From JAPORY01 sp965215385 (GTDB lineage: Bacteria; Pseudomonadota; Alphaproteobacteria; Rhodobacterales; Rhodobacteraceae), in contig OZ244059.1 in NCBI GenBank assembly GCA_965215385.1, positions 1,922,001 through 1,986,000 of the forward strand: 64,000 bases of DNA, read 5' to 3'. Position numbers and translations under genes: made by a program. The notes below the pieces were generated by a model. That model worked only from the letters and a program-made list of their open reading frames with translations, did no database searches and was not told the DNA's origin. Each line of letters begins with the position of its first letter. The stretch's first letter is position 1. This document shows, one piece after another, positions 1 through 9,754 of this stretch.

Positions 1-1903
1 CCGCAAGGGGTGCCAGCTCACGACGATCAATTAGCGGGACGCTGCCCCAGCGATCACCCAACCACATCGCTGCCTGTTGTGCGGGACCAATTGCGTCGAA
101 ACTCTCTTGCAACTCAACGGTCTCACCGGTCTTTCCAATCGCCTCGGCCGTCAACAGCTCGATTACAATTTGCGCCCGCTGCGGCGTAAAACCAAACTGA
201 TATTTGTGCGCCCGATTGAAAGCCAATCGCATCAATGATGTTTCCCCGAACGGCACTGGCAGGGTCTGCTGCGCACCTTCAACCCGCATGTGCGCCGTTT
301 GAATAACCGAGACTTGTTGCTCCGAGACGCCCTGCTGTACAACCTCCCGCCGCGCCTGATTTGATAGCTTCTCTATGACCATTCGCGCCTCAGAAAGATC
401 TGCGAGCTGAGCACCAAGCTGATGTTCCTTAATCACTCGAATGTCTGCGAGCCCCATTCCAAGAGCCGACAGCACACCGGCAAACGGGTGAATGAAGATG
501 CTGCGGATACCCAACGCATCAGCAACGCGGCAGGCATGCTGGCCACCGGCTCCGCCAAAGCAGTTCATTGTGTATTTGGTCACATCATGACCGCGCTGGA
601 CACTTATTTTCTTTATCGCGTTGGCCATGTTCTCAACCGCGATGCGCAAGAAACCCTCCGCGACCTCTTCCGCCGACCGATCACCGCCAATTTCTTGTGC
701 GAGTTTGGCAAACTTACGCTTGACGATATCGACATCCAAGCACTGCTTGCCGTCAGGACCAAAAACAGCGGGAAATTGCGCGGCCTGCAATCGTCCCAGC
801 AGGACATTACAATCGGTGACAGTGAGCGGTCCGCCCCGCCGATAAGCAGCGGGACCGGGATTGGCACCGGCGCTGTCAGGACCGACTTGCATTCGCCCGT
901 CCTGATAGAGCAAAATCGAGCCGCCCCCTGCTGCAACTGTGTGAATCGACATCACTGGCACGCGCATGCGTACCCCAGCGATCTCGGTTTCGTAATCCCG
1001 CTCAAATTCGCCAGCAAAGTGACAAACGTCGGTTGACGTGCCCCCCATATCGAACCCGATTAACGCATCAAAACCGCAGTCGGTCGCCGTGCGAACCATG
1101 CCGACGACCCCGCCCGCAGGTCCCGAAATAATGGCATCCCGACCGCTAAAATGTTCCGCCGCAACCAATCCACCATTTGACTGCATGAACATTAGCGGCG
1201 GTCTCTCCCCACCCGCTTCACCCAGAGCATCAGCGACCCGCTGCAAGTAGTTGCGAAGAACCGGCGAGAGGTAGGCATCAGCCACTGCAGTATCGCCCCT
1301 CGAGATTATCTTGATGAGCGGACTAACGTGGTGGCTTAGTGATACTTGCGAAAACCCTAACCGCGCCGCGAGCTCCCCAAGACGAACTTCGTGCTCAGGA
1401 AAGCGATAACTATGCATCAAAGCGACGGCGATGGAGCGATATCCTTGCTCGAAAACCCTAGCTAAATCAGCCTCTGCCTTCAAGATATCGAGATCAATCA
1501 GTACGGAACCTTCTGCATCAACGCGTTCGTTGATCTCAATGACTGCGTCATAAAGACATTCCGGCAGTTCTATATTTAGATCAAATAATCGCGGCCGATT
1601 CTGGTAACCGATACGGAGCAAATCTCCCAATCCCTTGGTGATTAGCAAGACTGTTGGCTCGCCCTTGCGCTCCAAAAGTGCATTGGTCGCCACCGTCGTT
1701 CCCATTTTGACTGACTTAATTGCGGCCTTCGGTATCGGTGCATTCGGCTCAATACCGAGCAAGTCTCGAATGCCTTGAACCGCCGCATCAGCATAGAATT
1801 CAGGATTCTCTGATAGCAATTTATGAATTCTAAATTGACCGTTCGGCGTTTTGGCAATGATGTCTGTGAACGTACCGCCGCGATCCACCCAGAATTGCCA
1901 CAT
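1..1903 (-). CDS. 5-oxoprolinase / N-methylhydantoinase A family protein, 3' part off the window
   Basis: A minus-strand frame starts at ATG 1903 (AGGTAGGA lies just upstream) and stays open for about 634 codons to the left edge, so the gene is partial. The N-terminus holds the GGTFTD phosphate-binding motif at residues 9-14. A second acetate/sugar-kinase-like motif (GFDMGGTSTD) and SGPAGG lie further on, as in HyuA/OPLAH proteins, which hydrolyse 5-oxoproline or hydantoin rings using ATP. Whether it is a separate HyuA (about 690 residues) or a fused HyuA-HyuB oxoprolinase (about 1,200) cannot be seen. It diverges from a nucleoside-type ABC importer, so the two may serve uptake and breakdown of a cyclic nitrogen compound; that is inference. 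Confidence 0.85.
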   Translation of the reverse strand, partial: MWQFWVDRGGTFTDIIAKTPNGQFRIHKLLSENPEFYADAAVQGIRDLLGIEPNAPIPKAAIKSVKMGTTVATNALLERKGEPTVLLITKGLGDLLRIGYQNRPRLFDLNIELPECLYDAVIEINERVDAEGSVLIDLDILKAEADLARVFEQGYRSIAVALMHSYRFPEHEVRLGELAARLGFSQVSLSHHVSPLIKIISRGDTAVADAYLSPVLRNYLQRVADALGEAGGERPPLMFMQSNGGLVAAEHFSGRDAIISGPAGGVVGMVRTATDCGFDALIGFDMGGTSTDVCHFAGEFERDYETEIAGVRMRVPVMSIHTVAAGGGSILLYQDGRMQVGPDSAGANPGPAAYRRGGPLTVTDCNVLLGRLQAAQFPAVFGPDGKQCLDVDIVKRKFAKLAQEIGGDRSAEEVAEGFLRIAVENMANAIKKISVQRGHDVTKYTMNCFGGAGGQHACRVADALGIRSIFIHPFAGVLSALGMGLADIRVIKEHQLGAQLADLSEARMVIEKLSNQARREVVQQGVSEQQVSVIQTAHMRVEGAQQTLPVPFGETSLMRLAFNRAHKYQFGFTPQRAQIVIELLTAEAIGKTGETVELQESFDAIGPAQQAAMWLGDRWGSVPLIDRRELAPLA

Positions 1904-2235
1904 ATCTATCCTACCTGTTTTTCTTGTCTTGACCCGGCGTCAACGACATCAGCGATTCAGGACGCTGGTTTTCAGCCCAGGATGAATTTCAGGAAGATGC
2001 GCTCCGCATCACTTCGTGACTGTCGTTGGTATCAATCGAAGTTCCCAACGCAAATCCAATAGAAGTTTCTGGTGGAGTAAGCTATACCAAGCGCGTAATG
2101 GTCGCAAATTCGCAGCTAGGTCGATGCAACCCTATGGCTCGGTCAACTAATTAAGAGCCTTCGGTTGCAGCCGTGGACGCTCGGCGGCCAACTTCGATAT
2201 TTGCGATAAGAGCAACCGACTGAACGACCAGACAA
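1904..2235. other. divergent intergenic region, hydantoinase / ABC importer
   Basis: About 330 bases between two outward-facing genes. It must carry both promoters, but I see no convincing hexamer pair, terminator or riboswitch-like fold, and no gene. Confidence 0.4.
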
Positions 2236-3801
2236 ATGAGCCACAACCGACCCGCAATCGAACTGAAAAGCATCTATAAGGCTTTCGGATCGGTACAGGC
2301 AAACAAGGATATTTCCATTAAGGTTGCGACTGGGTCAATTCACGGTATCGTCGGCGAGAATGGCGCTGGTAAATCAACGCTGATGTCCATTCTTTATGGC
2401 TTTTACAAAGCCGATCAGGGAGAAATTTACGTCGAAGGACGGCAAATCCAAATTCGTGACAGTCAATCGGCCATTAACTTTGGCATCGGGATGGTCTTCC
2501 AGCACTTCAAGCTGGTGGAAAACTTTACGGTTCTCGAGAACATAATTCTCGGCTCTGAGAACGGTTACCGGCTCGCCCCCGCTCTCAACCAAACGCGAGT
2601 AGCACTGCATAATTTAGAGCGGGACTACGAACTAAAAGTAGACCTTGATGCCGAGATTAAAGACCTAAGCGTCGGCCTGCAGCAGCGTGTTGAGATCTTG
2701 AAGGTGCTCTATCGAGGAGCTGACATCCTCATTCTTGATGAGCCAACGGGCGTACTGACCCCATCAGAAGCTGACCAACTGTTTCGAATTCTTCGCCGAC
2801 TGCGCAGTGAAGGCAAGACGATCATCTTAATTTCTCATAAGCTGCGCGAAATCATGGAAATAACCGACCACGTCAGCGTCATGCGGCGTGGCGAAATGGT
2901 CGGTCATTTGACCACAACCGACACGACCCCGGAAGAACTCGCTGAGATGATGGTAGGTCGCAAAGTCATTCATAATATCAGTAAGTCACCCGCTTCGCCC
3001 AAAGGCACCGTTTTGCGGGTAGAAAATCTTAACGTGGTCGACGACCTTGGGGTCAAACGCGTCAAAGGTATCAGCTTCTCAGTCGCTGCCGGCGAGGTCT
3101 TTGGAATTGCTGGCGTTGCTGGAAATGGCCAATCCGAACTCCTAGAGGTCTTGGGCGGCATGCGGAATGGTACGGGACGGGTGCAAGTTTCCGATCAGCA
3201 AGTGGATTTGTCTGGCCCGAGGGCAACGGGAAAATGGCGGCGGAATTTTGGTATTGCACATGTTCCAGAGGATCGTCAGCGCGAAGGGCTGGTGATGGAA
3301 TATTTTGCTTGGGAGAACATCGCCTTTGGGTACCACCGCGATGCCGGATACCAAAAGAATCTATTGACCATGGACAATACGGCGTTACGCAAAGATGCGG
3401 TCGGAAAGATGGGCCGTTTCGATGTGCGGCCACAAAATCCCTGGCTACGTGCCAAAAACTTTTCGGGCGGCAATCAGCAAAAAATCGTTGTCGCTCGTGA
3501 GTTTGAACGAAAGCCTAACCTCCTCTTGGTGGGGCAACCAACGCGCGGCATAGATATCGGTGCCGTCGAGTTCGTGCATCGGCAAATTATCGCCCTACGC
3601 GATCAAGGGACCGCGATTCTACTTGTATCGGTCGAACTCAGTGAGATCCTGAGCTTAGCGGATCGAATTGCCGTAATGTTCAATGGTCGAATCATGGGAG
3701 AACGGTTGCCCGAAGAAACCGACGAGAGAGAACTGAGTCTGCTAATGACCGGTCTCATAGAACCAAGGCCTGAACCGGCGGTTCGCAACACGAATCCGTG
3801 A
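2236..3801 (+). CDS. ABC transporter ATP-binding protein, nucleoside/BMP type (two fused ATPase domains)
   Basis: 521 residues with tandem ATPase domains, as in the energy subunit of BmpA-dependent nucleoside importers and ribose-type systems. Domain 1 has Walker A GENGAGKST (40-48), signature LSVGLQQ (about 144-150) and Walker B LILDEP (165-170). Domain 2 has a degenerate P-loop GVAGNGQSE near residue 290, signature FSGGNQQ near 415, and GQPTRGIDIGA where Walker B should be. A catalytic first site and degenerate second P-loop are normal in this family. It is followed by two permease genes. The ribosome site before ATG 2236 is weak. The substrate cannot be read from sequence; purine nucleosides are the commonest for close relatives. 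Confidence 0.88.
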   Translation: MSHNRPAIELKSIYKAFGSVQANKDISIKVATGSIHGIVGENGAGKSTLMSILYGFYKADQGEIYVEGRQIQIRDSQSAINFGIGMVFQHFKLVENFTVLENIILGSENGYRLAPALNQTRVALHNLERDYELKVDLDAEIKDLSVGLQQRVEILKVLYRGADILILDEPTGVLTPSEADQLFRILRRLRSEGKTIILISHKLREIMEITDHVSVMRRGEMVGHLTTTDTTPEELAEMMVGRKVIHNISKSPASPKGTVLRVENLNVVDDLGVKRVKGISFSVAAGEVFGIAGVAGNGQSELLEVLGGMRNGTGRVQVSDQQVDLSGPRATGKWRRNFGIAHVPEDRQREGLVMEYFAWENIAFGYHRDAGYQKNLLTMDNTALRKDAVGKMGRFDVRPQNPWLRAKNFSGGNQQKIVVAREFERKPNLLLVGQPTRGIDIGAVEFVHRQIIALRDQGTAILLVSVELSEILSLADRIAVMFNGRIMGERLPEETDERELSLLMTGLIEPRPEPAVRNTNP

Positions 3802-3908
3802 GGTTCTAATTTCGATGAGAGCCTCACGCTATATTTCTTGACGGGTTTCTCACGGCGATGTTTGCACCCAAAGTTCAACTAGTGACGCTAGACCGTTAGG
3901 ATTTATTG

Positions 3909-5003
3909 ATGCAACAGCTGCCACCATGGGCTGACGCGATCCTTATCCCGATCTTTTCGCTGCTGTTCGCGGCGGGCCTTTCGGCCATCGCAATTATAGC
4001 CATTGGCGAGAATCCGTTAGTGGCGGCTCGCCTAATGGTCGAGGGTGCCGTTGGTTCAACATACGCCTGGGGCTATACGCTCTATTACGCGACCAACTTC
4101 ATTTTTACTGGATTAGCTGTTGCGGTTGCCTTTCACGCAAAGCTGTTCAACATCGGCGGCGAGGGGCAAGCAATGCTCGGCGGTCTTGCCGTTGCCTTGA
4201 TTTGTTTATTGATCCCCTGGCCACATTGGACTTTGGCTTTTCTTTTTGCGGGCATTGCCGCCCTAGCCTTTGGCGCGATGTGGGCGGCGATGCCCGCGAT
4301 TCTTCAAGCACAGCGCGGCAGCCATGTTGTTATTACGACGATTCTGTTTAACTTTATTGCCGCCGGATTTCTGAATTATGTGTTGGTCAATTTACTTCGC
4401 CCCGCCAGTTCGATGGACCCGGCCTCTGCCCGCTTTCCCGAAACCACGCAGCTGCCGACATTGCACGACATCTTGGGACTGTTAAATATTTCCTTTTCGA
4501 AAGCCGCACCAGCGAATATCAGTTTTCTGGTGGCACTGTTAGCGTGCCTTCTCGTGTGGCATTTGATCTGGCGCACGCGGCTGGGATACGAAATTCGGGC
4601 GTTTGGGCACTCTGAGACGGGAGCGGTCTACGCCGGCATTTCGCCTTTCAAGGTCATTATGATCTCAATGCTAATTTCTGGCGGCCTCGCGGGCCTTATG
4701 GCCATCAACAATGTGATGGGCCAAGCCGAGCGCTTGACACTCAATGCCACTGAGGGTGCTGGCTTCATCGGCATTGCCGTCGCCTTAATGGGACGATCGC
4801 ATCCGTTTGGGGTGGTTCTCGCCGCAATCTTGTTTGGAGCCCTGTATCAGGGCGGTGCGGAGTTGGCCTTATGGACGACAATCCCGCGAGAATTGATCAT
4901 TGTGATCCAAGCACTAGTGATCCTTTTTGTTGGCGCATTAGACAACATGATTCGAATGCCTTTAGCACAGATCTATTCGGCCTTTCGTCGCAGCGAGAGG
5001 TGA
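3909..5003 (+). CDS. ABC transporter permease, nucleoside/BMP type (subunit 1)
   Basis: About 364 residues, very hydrophobic, with roughly eight to ten membrane spans and the branched-chain/ribose permease motif around GGEGQAMLGG. It is the first of the two unequal permeases usual in NupP/NupQ-like importers. An in-frame TTG sits directly before the chosen ATG (3906); the ATG at 3909 fits the upstream TAGGA better. A gap of about 105 bases after the ATPase gene is unusually long for this operon type. Confidence 0.88.
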   Translation: MQQLPPWADAILIPIFSLLFAAGLSAIAIIAIGENPLVAARLMVEGAVGSTYAWGYTLYYATNFIFTGLAVAVAFHAKLFNIGGEGQAMLGGLAVALICLLIPWPHWTLAFLFAGIAALAFGAMWAAMPAILQAQRGSHVVITTILFNFIAAGFLNYVLVNLLRPASSMDPASARFPETTQLPTLHDILGLLNISFSKAAPANISFLVALLACLLVWHLIWRTRLGYEIRAFGHSETGAVYAGISPFKVIMISMLISGGLAGLMAINNVMGQAERLTLNATEGAGFIGIAVALMGRSHPFGVVLAAILFGALYQGGAELALWTTIPRELIIVIQALVILFVGALDNMIRMPLAQIYSAFRRSER

Positions 5004-5167
5004 ACGAGAAAATGGTTAATATGCAGGAATGGTCTTAATGACACCGCCAGTGTTGTTGCCCACGCGCTGTGGCTCCGACCCATTGTCGGCACCTTAGCGC
5101 ACGAAAGGATCGGGCATGATCGCTGCCGTCGGTCTGACCGTATAAGGAGTCGTTCTGGGGGTGATTA

Positions 5168-6133
5168 ATGGATTTACTGGCGTTTATTCAAATTCTTGAC
5201 TCTACCCTTAGGCTGACGACGCCGTTGCTACTCGCCTGTCTAGCGGGATTGTATTCAGAGCGGGCGGGAATTTTTGATATTGGGCTTGAAGGCAAGATGT
5301 TGATGGCGGCGTTTTCGTCTGCCGCGATTGCCGCCATTTTCGGCTCCGCTTGGATCGGGCTTGCGGCTGGTGTTACTTCTGCTTTGCTCTTGAGTGGATT
5401 GCACGGTTTGGCGTCGATTACATTTCGCGGCAATCAGTTGATTTCTGGGATTTCGATCAATTTTCTCGCATCGGGCTTAACGGTTTTGATTGCTCAATAT
5501 CTGTTTCAGCAGGGCGGCCGCACACCATCGCTATCCGATGGTGGTAGATTCGAGACCATTACGCTTCCCCTTGCCGACTCACTCGCAGATGTGCCGGTGA
5601 CTGGTGCCATTTATTCTGAATTGATATCAGGACACTCGTTATTCGTTTATCTCGCCGTTTTCATGGTCCCAGTGACGTGGTGGATACTATACCGAACGCG
5701 CTTTGGCCTTCGATTGCGAGCCGTGGGAGAAAATCCCGCTGCCGTTGAAACTGCAGGCGTCAGCGTTCACGCACTGCGGTACGCAGCAGTTGCGATCTGT
5801 GGCGTGTTATGTGGGATTGCTGGTACGTATTTGGCGACATCGCTGCAAGCCGGATTTGTCAGAGAGATGACGGCAGGCCGTGGCTTTATTGCATTAGCAG
5901 CTCTCATATTCGCAAAATGGCGGCCGTGGGCCGCACTCTGGACGTGTTTATTATTTGGCTTCATGCAAGCCGTCGCACTGCGTTACCAGAATATTGATAT
6001 AGGTATCGTGATCGTGCCCGTACAACTGATGGATGTCTTGCCCTATCTCCTCGCGCTTGTTATTTTGGCGGGGTTTGTGGGAGCCGCTATTCCGCCCCGT
6101 GCTGGCGGCGAACCTTACGTCAAAGAGCATTAA
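5168..6133 (+). CDS. ABC transporter permease, nucleoside/BMP type (subunit 2)
   Basis: 321 residues, multi-spanning, with the family motif SERAGIFDIGLEGKMLM near residues 27-43 and a conserved second half (RAVGENPAAVETAGV). It completes the permease pair. GGGGG lies about 7 bases before the ATG. A gap of 164 bases separates it from permease 1. No periplasmic binding protein gene follows, and the other side of the operon is the hydantoinase gene, so the receptor must be encoded elsewhere. Confidence 0.88.
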   Translation: MDLLAFIQILDSTLRLTTPLLLACLAGLYSERAGIFDIGLEGKMLMAAFSSAAIAAIFGSAWIGLAAGVTSALLLSGLHGLASITFRGNQLISGISINFLASGLTVLIAQYLFQQGGRTPSLSDGGRFETITLPLADSLADVPVTGAIYSELISGHSLFVYLAVFMVPVTWWILYRTRFGLRLRAVGENPAAVETAGVSVHALRYAAVAICGVLCGIAGTYLATSLQAGFVREMTAGRGFIALAALIFAKWRPWAALWTCLLFGFMQAVALRYQNIDIGIVIVPVQLMDVLPYLLALVILAGFVGAAIPPRAGGEPYVKEH

Positions 6134-6510
6134 GTAGTGCCAGTTTTTGAAGTTGTTTGTTGCTCAAGTGGTAGCATAGTGCTGATTGAACTTTTTCAGT
6201 CCGCGCTGTCAGGCACCACAAAAATCTAGTGTCTGCTAGCCCGACTGCCGAATGCCCCCATACCTACAAATTCATTTCTCCTATCAGACCATCAGTTGGC
6301 TCATTGGTATGCTAACGGGAATATTTGGATTTTGCGGCGGCTCGCCGATAGCTCTGATTTCATTCCTCGTCGGGATTCCGCCCTACAGGGCGACAAAGTC
6401 AATCTAATCTGCGATTGCTGACGGCAGCATTGCACTCTGATAATCGCTTCAACTTCGACGTCCCGACGCGGCCATGAGATTACCCTTTCACCGTCGAGTC
6501 TCTGAAGCGA
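6134..6510. other. intergenic region between permease and HNH nuclease genes (convergent)
   Basis: 377 bases between converging genes. I see no reading frame with family resemblance and no clear hairpin with a T-run. Confidence 0.4.
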
Positions 6511-7651
6511 TCAATGTGTACGATGCTCATGATGCCAATCTTGAAATCCCATTCTCTTCGCAGTCGAGATCAGCCCGGCAAAATAGTCCTGATATTGCGT
6601 CTTAAGCAACACAGGGTCGCGAATTATGGCCTCGTCAATTTTGAGATCCATGGCGTAATCATCAAGTGCTTTCCTCCACGCTTTGTGCATTGGTTCCGAT
6701 AAGTTATTCGCTCGATTTGCGAGCATCGAGTGTTGGTTCGCGAGGTTCGGTATGAATTCTAATGTCGGCAAACGATTGCTTTTGCTGGAATTAAGTTCTT
6801 CCTCGATCGACAGGAGATTCCAAAAGCGATTATGAACCACGTAGCTCCACGCGACGAAGTGATCCAAGTCGAAGCTGTCTTTGACCAATCTTTTGCCCGT
6901 AAAGATCGAGATGACCGCATTTTGATCGATGAAACTGCTCCAAAGCTTTCGTTGATTAGTCAAGGGTTCTCTTTGTGGATTGATCAAGATTTTCTTACTG
7001 ATTCCGGGTACGTTCGGATTCCGGCGCTCCGAAAAGCGTAGCCAAATCGCATCACTCCAGCCCTGAACGACGGCAAGCTTTTCTGACAGATAGGCGAACC
7101 AATCCTCGTGAAATTCGATCTCATTGTTGGCATCAGAGAACTCATGAGAGTGAAGAATAACGCGATATAGGGGCTTTTGGGCTTCAAAATTGCGATTGCT
7201 CAATTCGGCAATTCGGTTATTCACTTTGACATCAAGCAAACCTTGCAGCTCTGGGAACCACGGGCGGATGGATCTATGTGGCACATAGCGAAGCAACTCT
7301 TCTCGTCCCATTTGGCTGACAATGTTGCTAATCTTTGCTCGAATCCGTGTCGGTTTGGTGAGATCATCCTCTTCGCCAAGTTTGGCAGCTTGGATTCTAC
7401 GAACAACCATGCCTTGTGAACCGAAGTTGGGGCGGTAATGAAAGCCAGGCCACCAAGCCTCTTCAATTAAACCGATAGCAATGTCTCGAAACCGGATAAT
7501 TTTCCGATTTTTTTTCAATACCCTCCCGCAATAGTGTTCGAAACAGCAAGAATTTGTCGCTGTTGGTCGTTCCTTTGAAAGCACTAAGCAGTGGCGTCAG
7601 GGCCAGATTTTTCGGGACAGGACACCCGTGCTTTGGATCAATAACGGACAC
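6511..7651 (-). pseudogene. HNH endonuclease-domain protein, frame broken at an A8 run
   Basis: Two minus-strand frames together give one protein of about 380 residues. The upstream frame (GTG 7651 down to the break) reads LTPLLSAF..TTNSDKFLLFRTLL, the usual beginning of a family of bacterial HNH proteins. The downstream frame continues at FRDIAIGLIEEAWWPGFHY, the next conserved block, and ends with an HNH core, DLDHFVAWS then NRFWNLL and N/K-rich SSKSNRLP. The switch falls at eight consecutive T on the plus strand (7508-7515, A8 in the mRNA). This can be a mutation, a sequencing miscount, or transcriptional slippage; sequence alone cannot decide. An intact version starting inside the second frame would lack the conserved N-terminus. 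Confidence 0.75.
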
Positions 7652-7969
7652 AACACTATCAGACTCTGTTATCCCACAAAACTTAGACGGGCTTTGCTCA
7701 AGACCTTACGGCCAATAATAGATATACCGCACCCCCTTTTCGGTCTCACACTTTTCACCCGCAACGATGATAACCGCCTACATATTTTCGATTACCGTTT
7801 GAGCGATCAAGCCTTATGGGCCTTACGGCTTACCATACCGATGCGATGAGGCAAAGAAGGACATCGCGTCTCCAATCAAGAACGCATACGGGTCTGTTAA
7901 AGTCGAGCATTTATCAACCGGACCTGCAATCAATCCTCCGTGCGTCGGAAATTACCTACCCTTTCAAGC
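7652..7969. other. intergenic region between helicase and HNH genes
   Basis: 318 bases, AT-richer than its neighbours. A 73-codon plus-strand frame (7628-7849) has no recognisable features. It probably carries the promoter of the HNH gene; nothing else is supported. Confidence 0.35.
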
Positions 7970-9457
7970 TCAATCGAGGTTAGGCACTCTTAACGGCTCA
8001 GTCGGCTTAGAAATTCGACTGTCAACGACCCAAATCAAACGCTTGGTGGCGCGAGTAATGGCGACATATGCTAATCGCTTCCAAAGTGCCTGACCAACTT
8101 CTTGCAATCCAGAGTTTGCCGCGGCACGAATGTCGGGAGCAAAAATTTGAATAGTCTCCCATTGACTACCCTGTGACTTGTGTATTGTGACCGCAGACCC
8201 GTGCAAGAACAGGGCACCCATACGGGCTGCGACGGGAATCAACGGCTCCGTCTCGTCCGGTCTTTCAATTCTAATAATTGTCTCCGCTACCATTCTTGGA
8301 TTTTCAGCCCCCGTGAGGTGCAGCTGTGAATAACCACGTCGACGGGTCGAACCCAGATAGACCGCAAAGGCCCCCTTAATGAGGCCCTTCGCTTCGAATT
8401 CTTGGCGCCGATGTAAAAACTTCTGTGGAAATTCAATCCCGTCGCAGATCAATGGCTCTCCTGGGAGTAACTTATCTTCGGGCGCGGCATGCACTGTGCG
8501 AAAGGCCTGGATCAAGCGAACCCGCGTCGTATTTCTCCACACCAGCACCGGTGAGCGGGCGGCTAAATCGACATCAACGCGATTACTTTGAACCACTCGA
8601 TCATCCCGTGCGGCCGTTTCCAATAGTCTTTCTTGAAAGTCCGAGAAGTCGAGATCTGGCTGTGCGAGCGAATGCGCGAGGTCCAAAATAGGATTATCCT
8701 TGGTTTGGCGGTGAACACGCCGTAATTCAAGCTTTTGTTGCTGCTTGAGATCGTCAAAAACCATGACACGAGGGCCTGAAACCGGAGCGAGTTGTGCGGG
8801 ATCTCCAAACAAAAACAAATTCGGGAACACTTCTTGCAAATCTTCAAACTGCGATGTGTTGAGCATTGACGCTTCGTCAATCAAGCCAATATCGAGCGGA
8901 TCTTCCCGCCGACTCCAGCCCACAATAAAATCGCTTCCCCGCATCCCCGACGCCGCCAGGGCACCCGGAATTGACTTGTTGGATTTATAGAAGGCTTGCG
9001 CCGCATTAAGGGCATCTTCGGTGAATTCCTCCACGTTTGGTCTTTTGGCATCGTCCTGCAACCATTTCACAACACGCTCAAGCTCTGGGTTGTAAATTGG
9101 CGAATACATAATGCGGTGGATGGTCGTTGCTGGCACATTCTTTAATCGCAGTACACTTGCAGCTTTGTTTGTCGGTGCCAGCACCGCAACACTGCGATTT
9201 CTTGAATTCGACGCAAACTCGGCATCACTCGTAATTTCAACGACGCCAGCCTCAGTGAGTGCTTTATGCACCGACGCCAAGAACATAGTCTTGCCAGATC
9301 CCGCTTTGCCAAGCAAAGCCGTGACGCCAATACTGAACTTGGTCTTCTTTTTGATGCGACCTTTTGCTAGATCAATACCGGTTTTTTCGAGTAAGGCGGC
9401 AATTCTCGCGTATGCTTTCTCCTGATCCTCCGAAAAGGTGAATTCTGATGTCGACAT
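7970..9457 (-). CDS. ATP-dependent DNA helicase, RecD2/UvrD-C-like (superfamily 1)
   Basis: 495 residues. Walker A GKAGSGKT is at 50-57. LIDEASML is Walker B, GDPAQLAPV is helicase motif III-like, and VTIHKSQGSQWETI followed by YVAITRATKRL are motifs V and VI of the UvrD/RecD C-terminal domain. The length matches the compact phage-like Dda/RecD2 helicases rather than RecD of a RecBCD complex, and no recB or recC gene is nearby. GGAG precedes ATG 9457. The role is probably DNA repair or mobile-element biology; coupling to the HNH gene downstream on the same strand is possible but not shown, since 318 bases separate them. Confidence 0.85.
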   Translation of the reverse strand: MSTSEFTFSEDQEKAYARIAALLEKTGIDLAKGRIKKKTKFSIGVTALLGKAGSGKTMFLASVHKALTEAGVVEITSDAEFASNSRNRSVAVLAPTNKAASVLRLKNVPATTIHRIMYSPIYNPELERVVKWLQDDAKRPNVEEFTEDALNAAQAFYKSNKSIPGALAASGMRGSDFIVGWSRREDPLDIGLIDEASMLNTSQFEDLQEVFPNLFLFGDPAQLAPVSGPRVMVFDDLKQQQKLELRRVHRQTKDNPILDLAHSLAQPDLDFSDFQERLLETAARDDRVVQSNRVDVDLAARSPVLVWRNTTRVRLIQAFRTVHAAPEDKLLPGEPLICDGIEFPQKFLHRRQEFEAKGLIKGAFAVYLGSTRRRGYSQLHLTGAENPRMVAETIIRIERPDETEPLIPVAARMGALFLHGSAVTIHKSQGSQWETIQIFAPDIRAAANSGLQEVGQALWKRLAYVAITRATKRLIWVVDSRISKPTEPLRVPNLD

Positions 9458-9754
9458 TCTCTACTCCAATCTTCTTCACTCACCGTTGCGATTCCGCCGC
9501 ACTAGTGATCGGGTAGCTTCTATGAACGGATCACCGTCAAAGGCCTCGCAGTGCCTGCGACCCCACATCGCAGCAAGTGGTTATTATGGACATCTCGGGG
9601 GTGCATCCAAATTTCTTGCCAGCGATACAGTGTTGTCTTAGGATGCCGTTTTCCACAATCATTTTGATCAAGGTGAAGGGAAATCGACCGCTCTGCAATT
9701 TACTATTTTCGGAAAGTAGTACCTGCAGACCTCATAATTTCCTTAGAACTTCTC
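9458..9754. other. divergent intergenic region, helicase / dinB
   Basis: 297 bases. I looked for the alphaproteobacterial LexA box (GTTC-N7-GTTC) upstream of dinB and did not find it. No gene is seen. Confidence 0.35.

Noticed and set aside
422..1036. 204-codon plus-strand open frame
   Set aside because: It lies antisense to the well-supported hydantoinase gene, whose conserved motifs are on the minus strand; it is a shadow frame.
9458..9754. LexA box upstream of dinB
   Set aside because: No GTTC-N7-GTTC match on either strand in the intergenic region.
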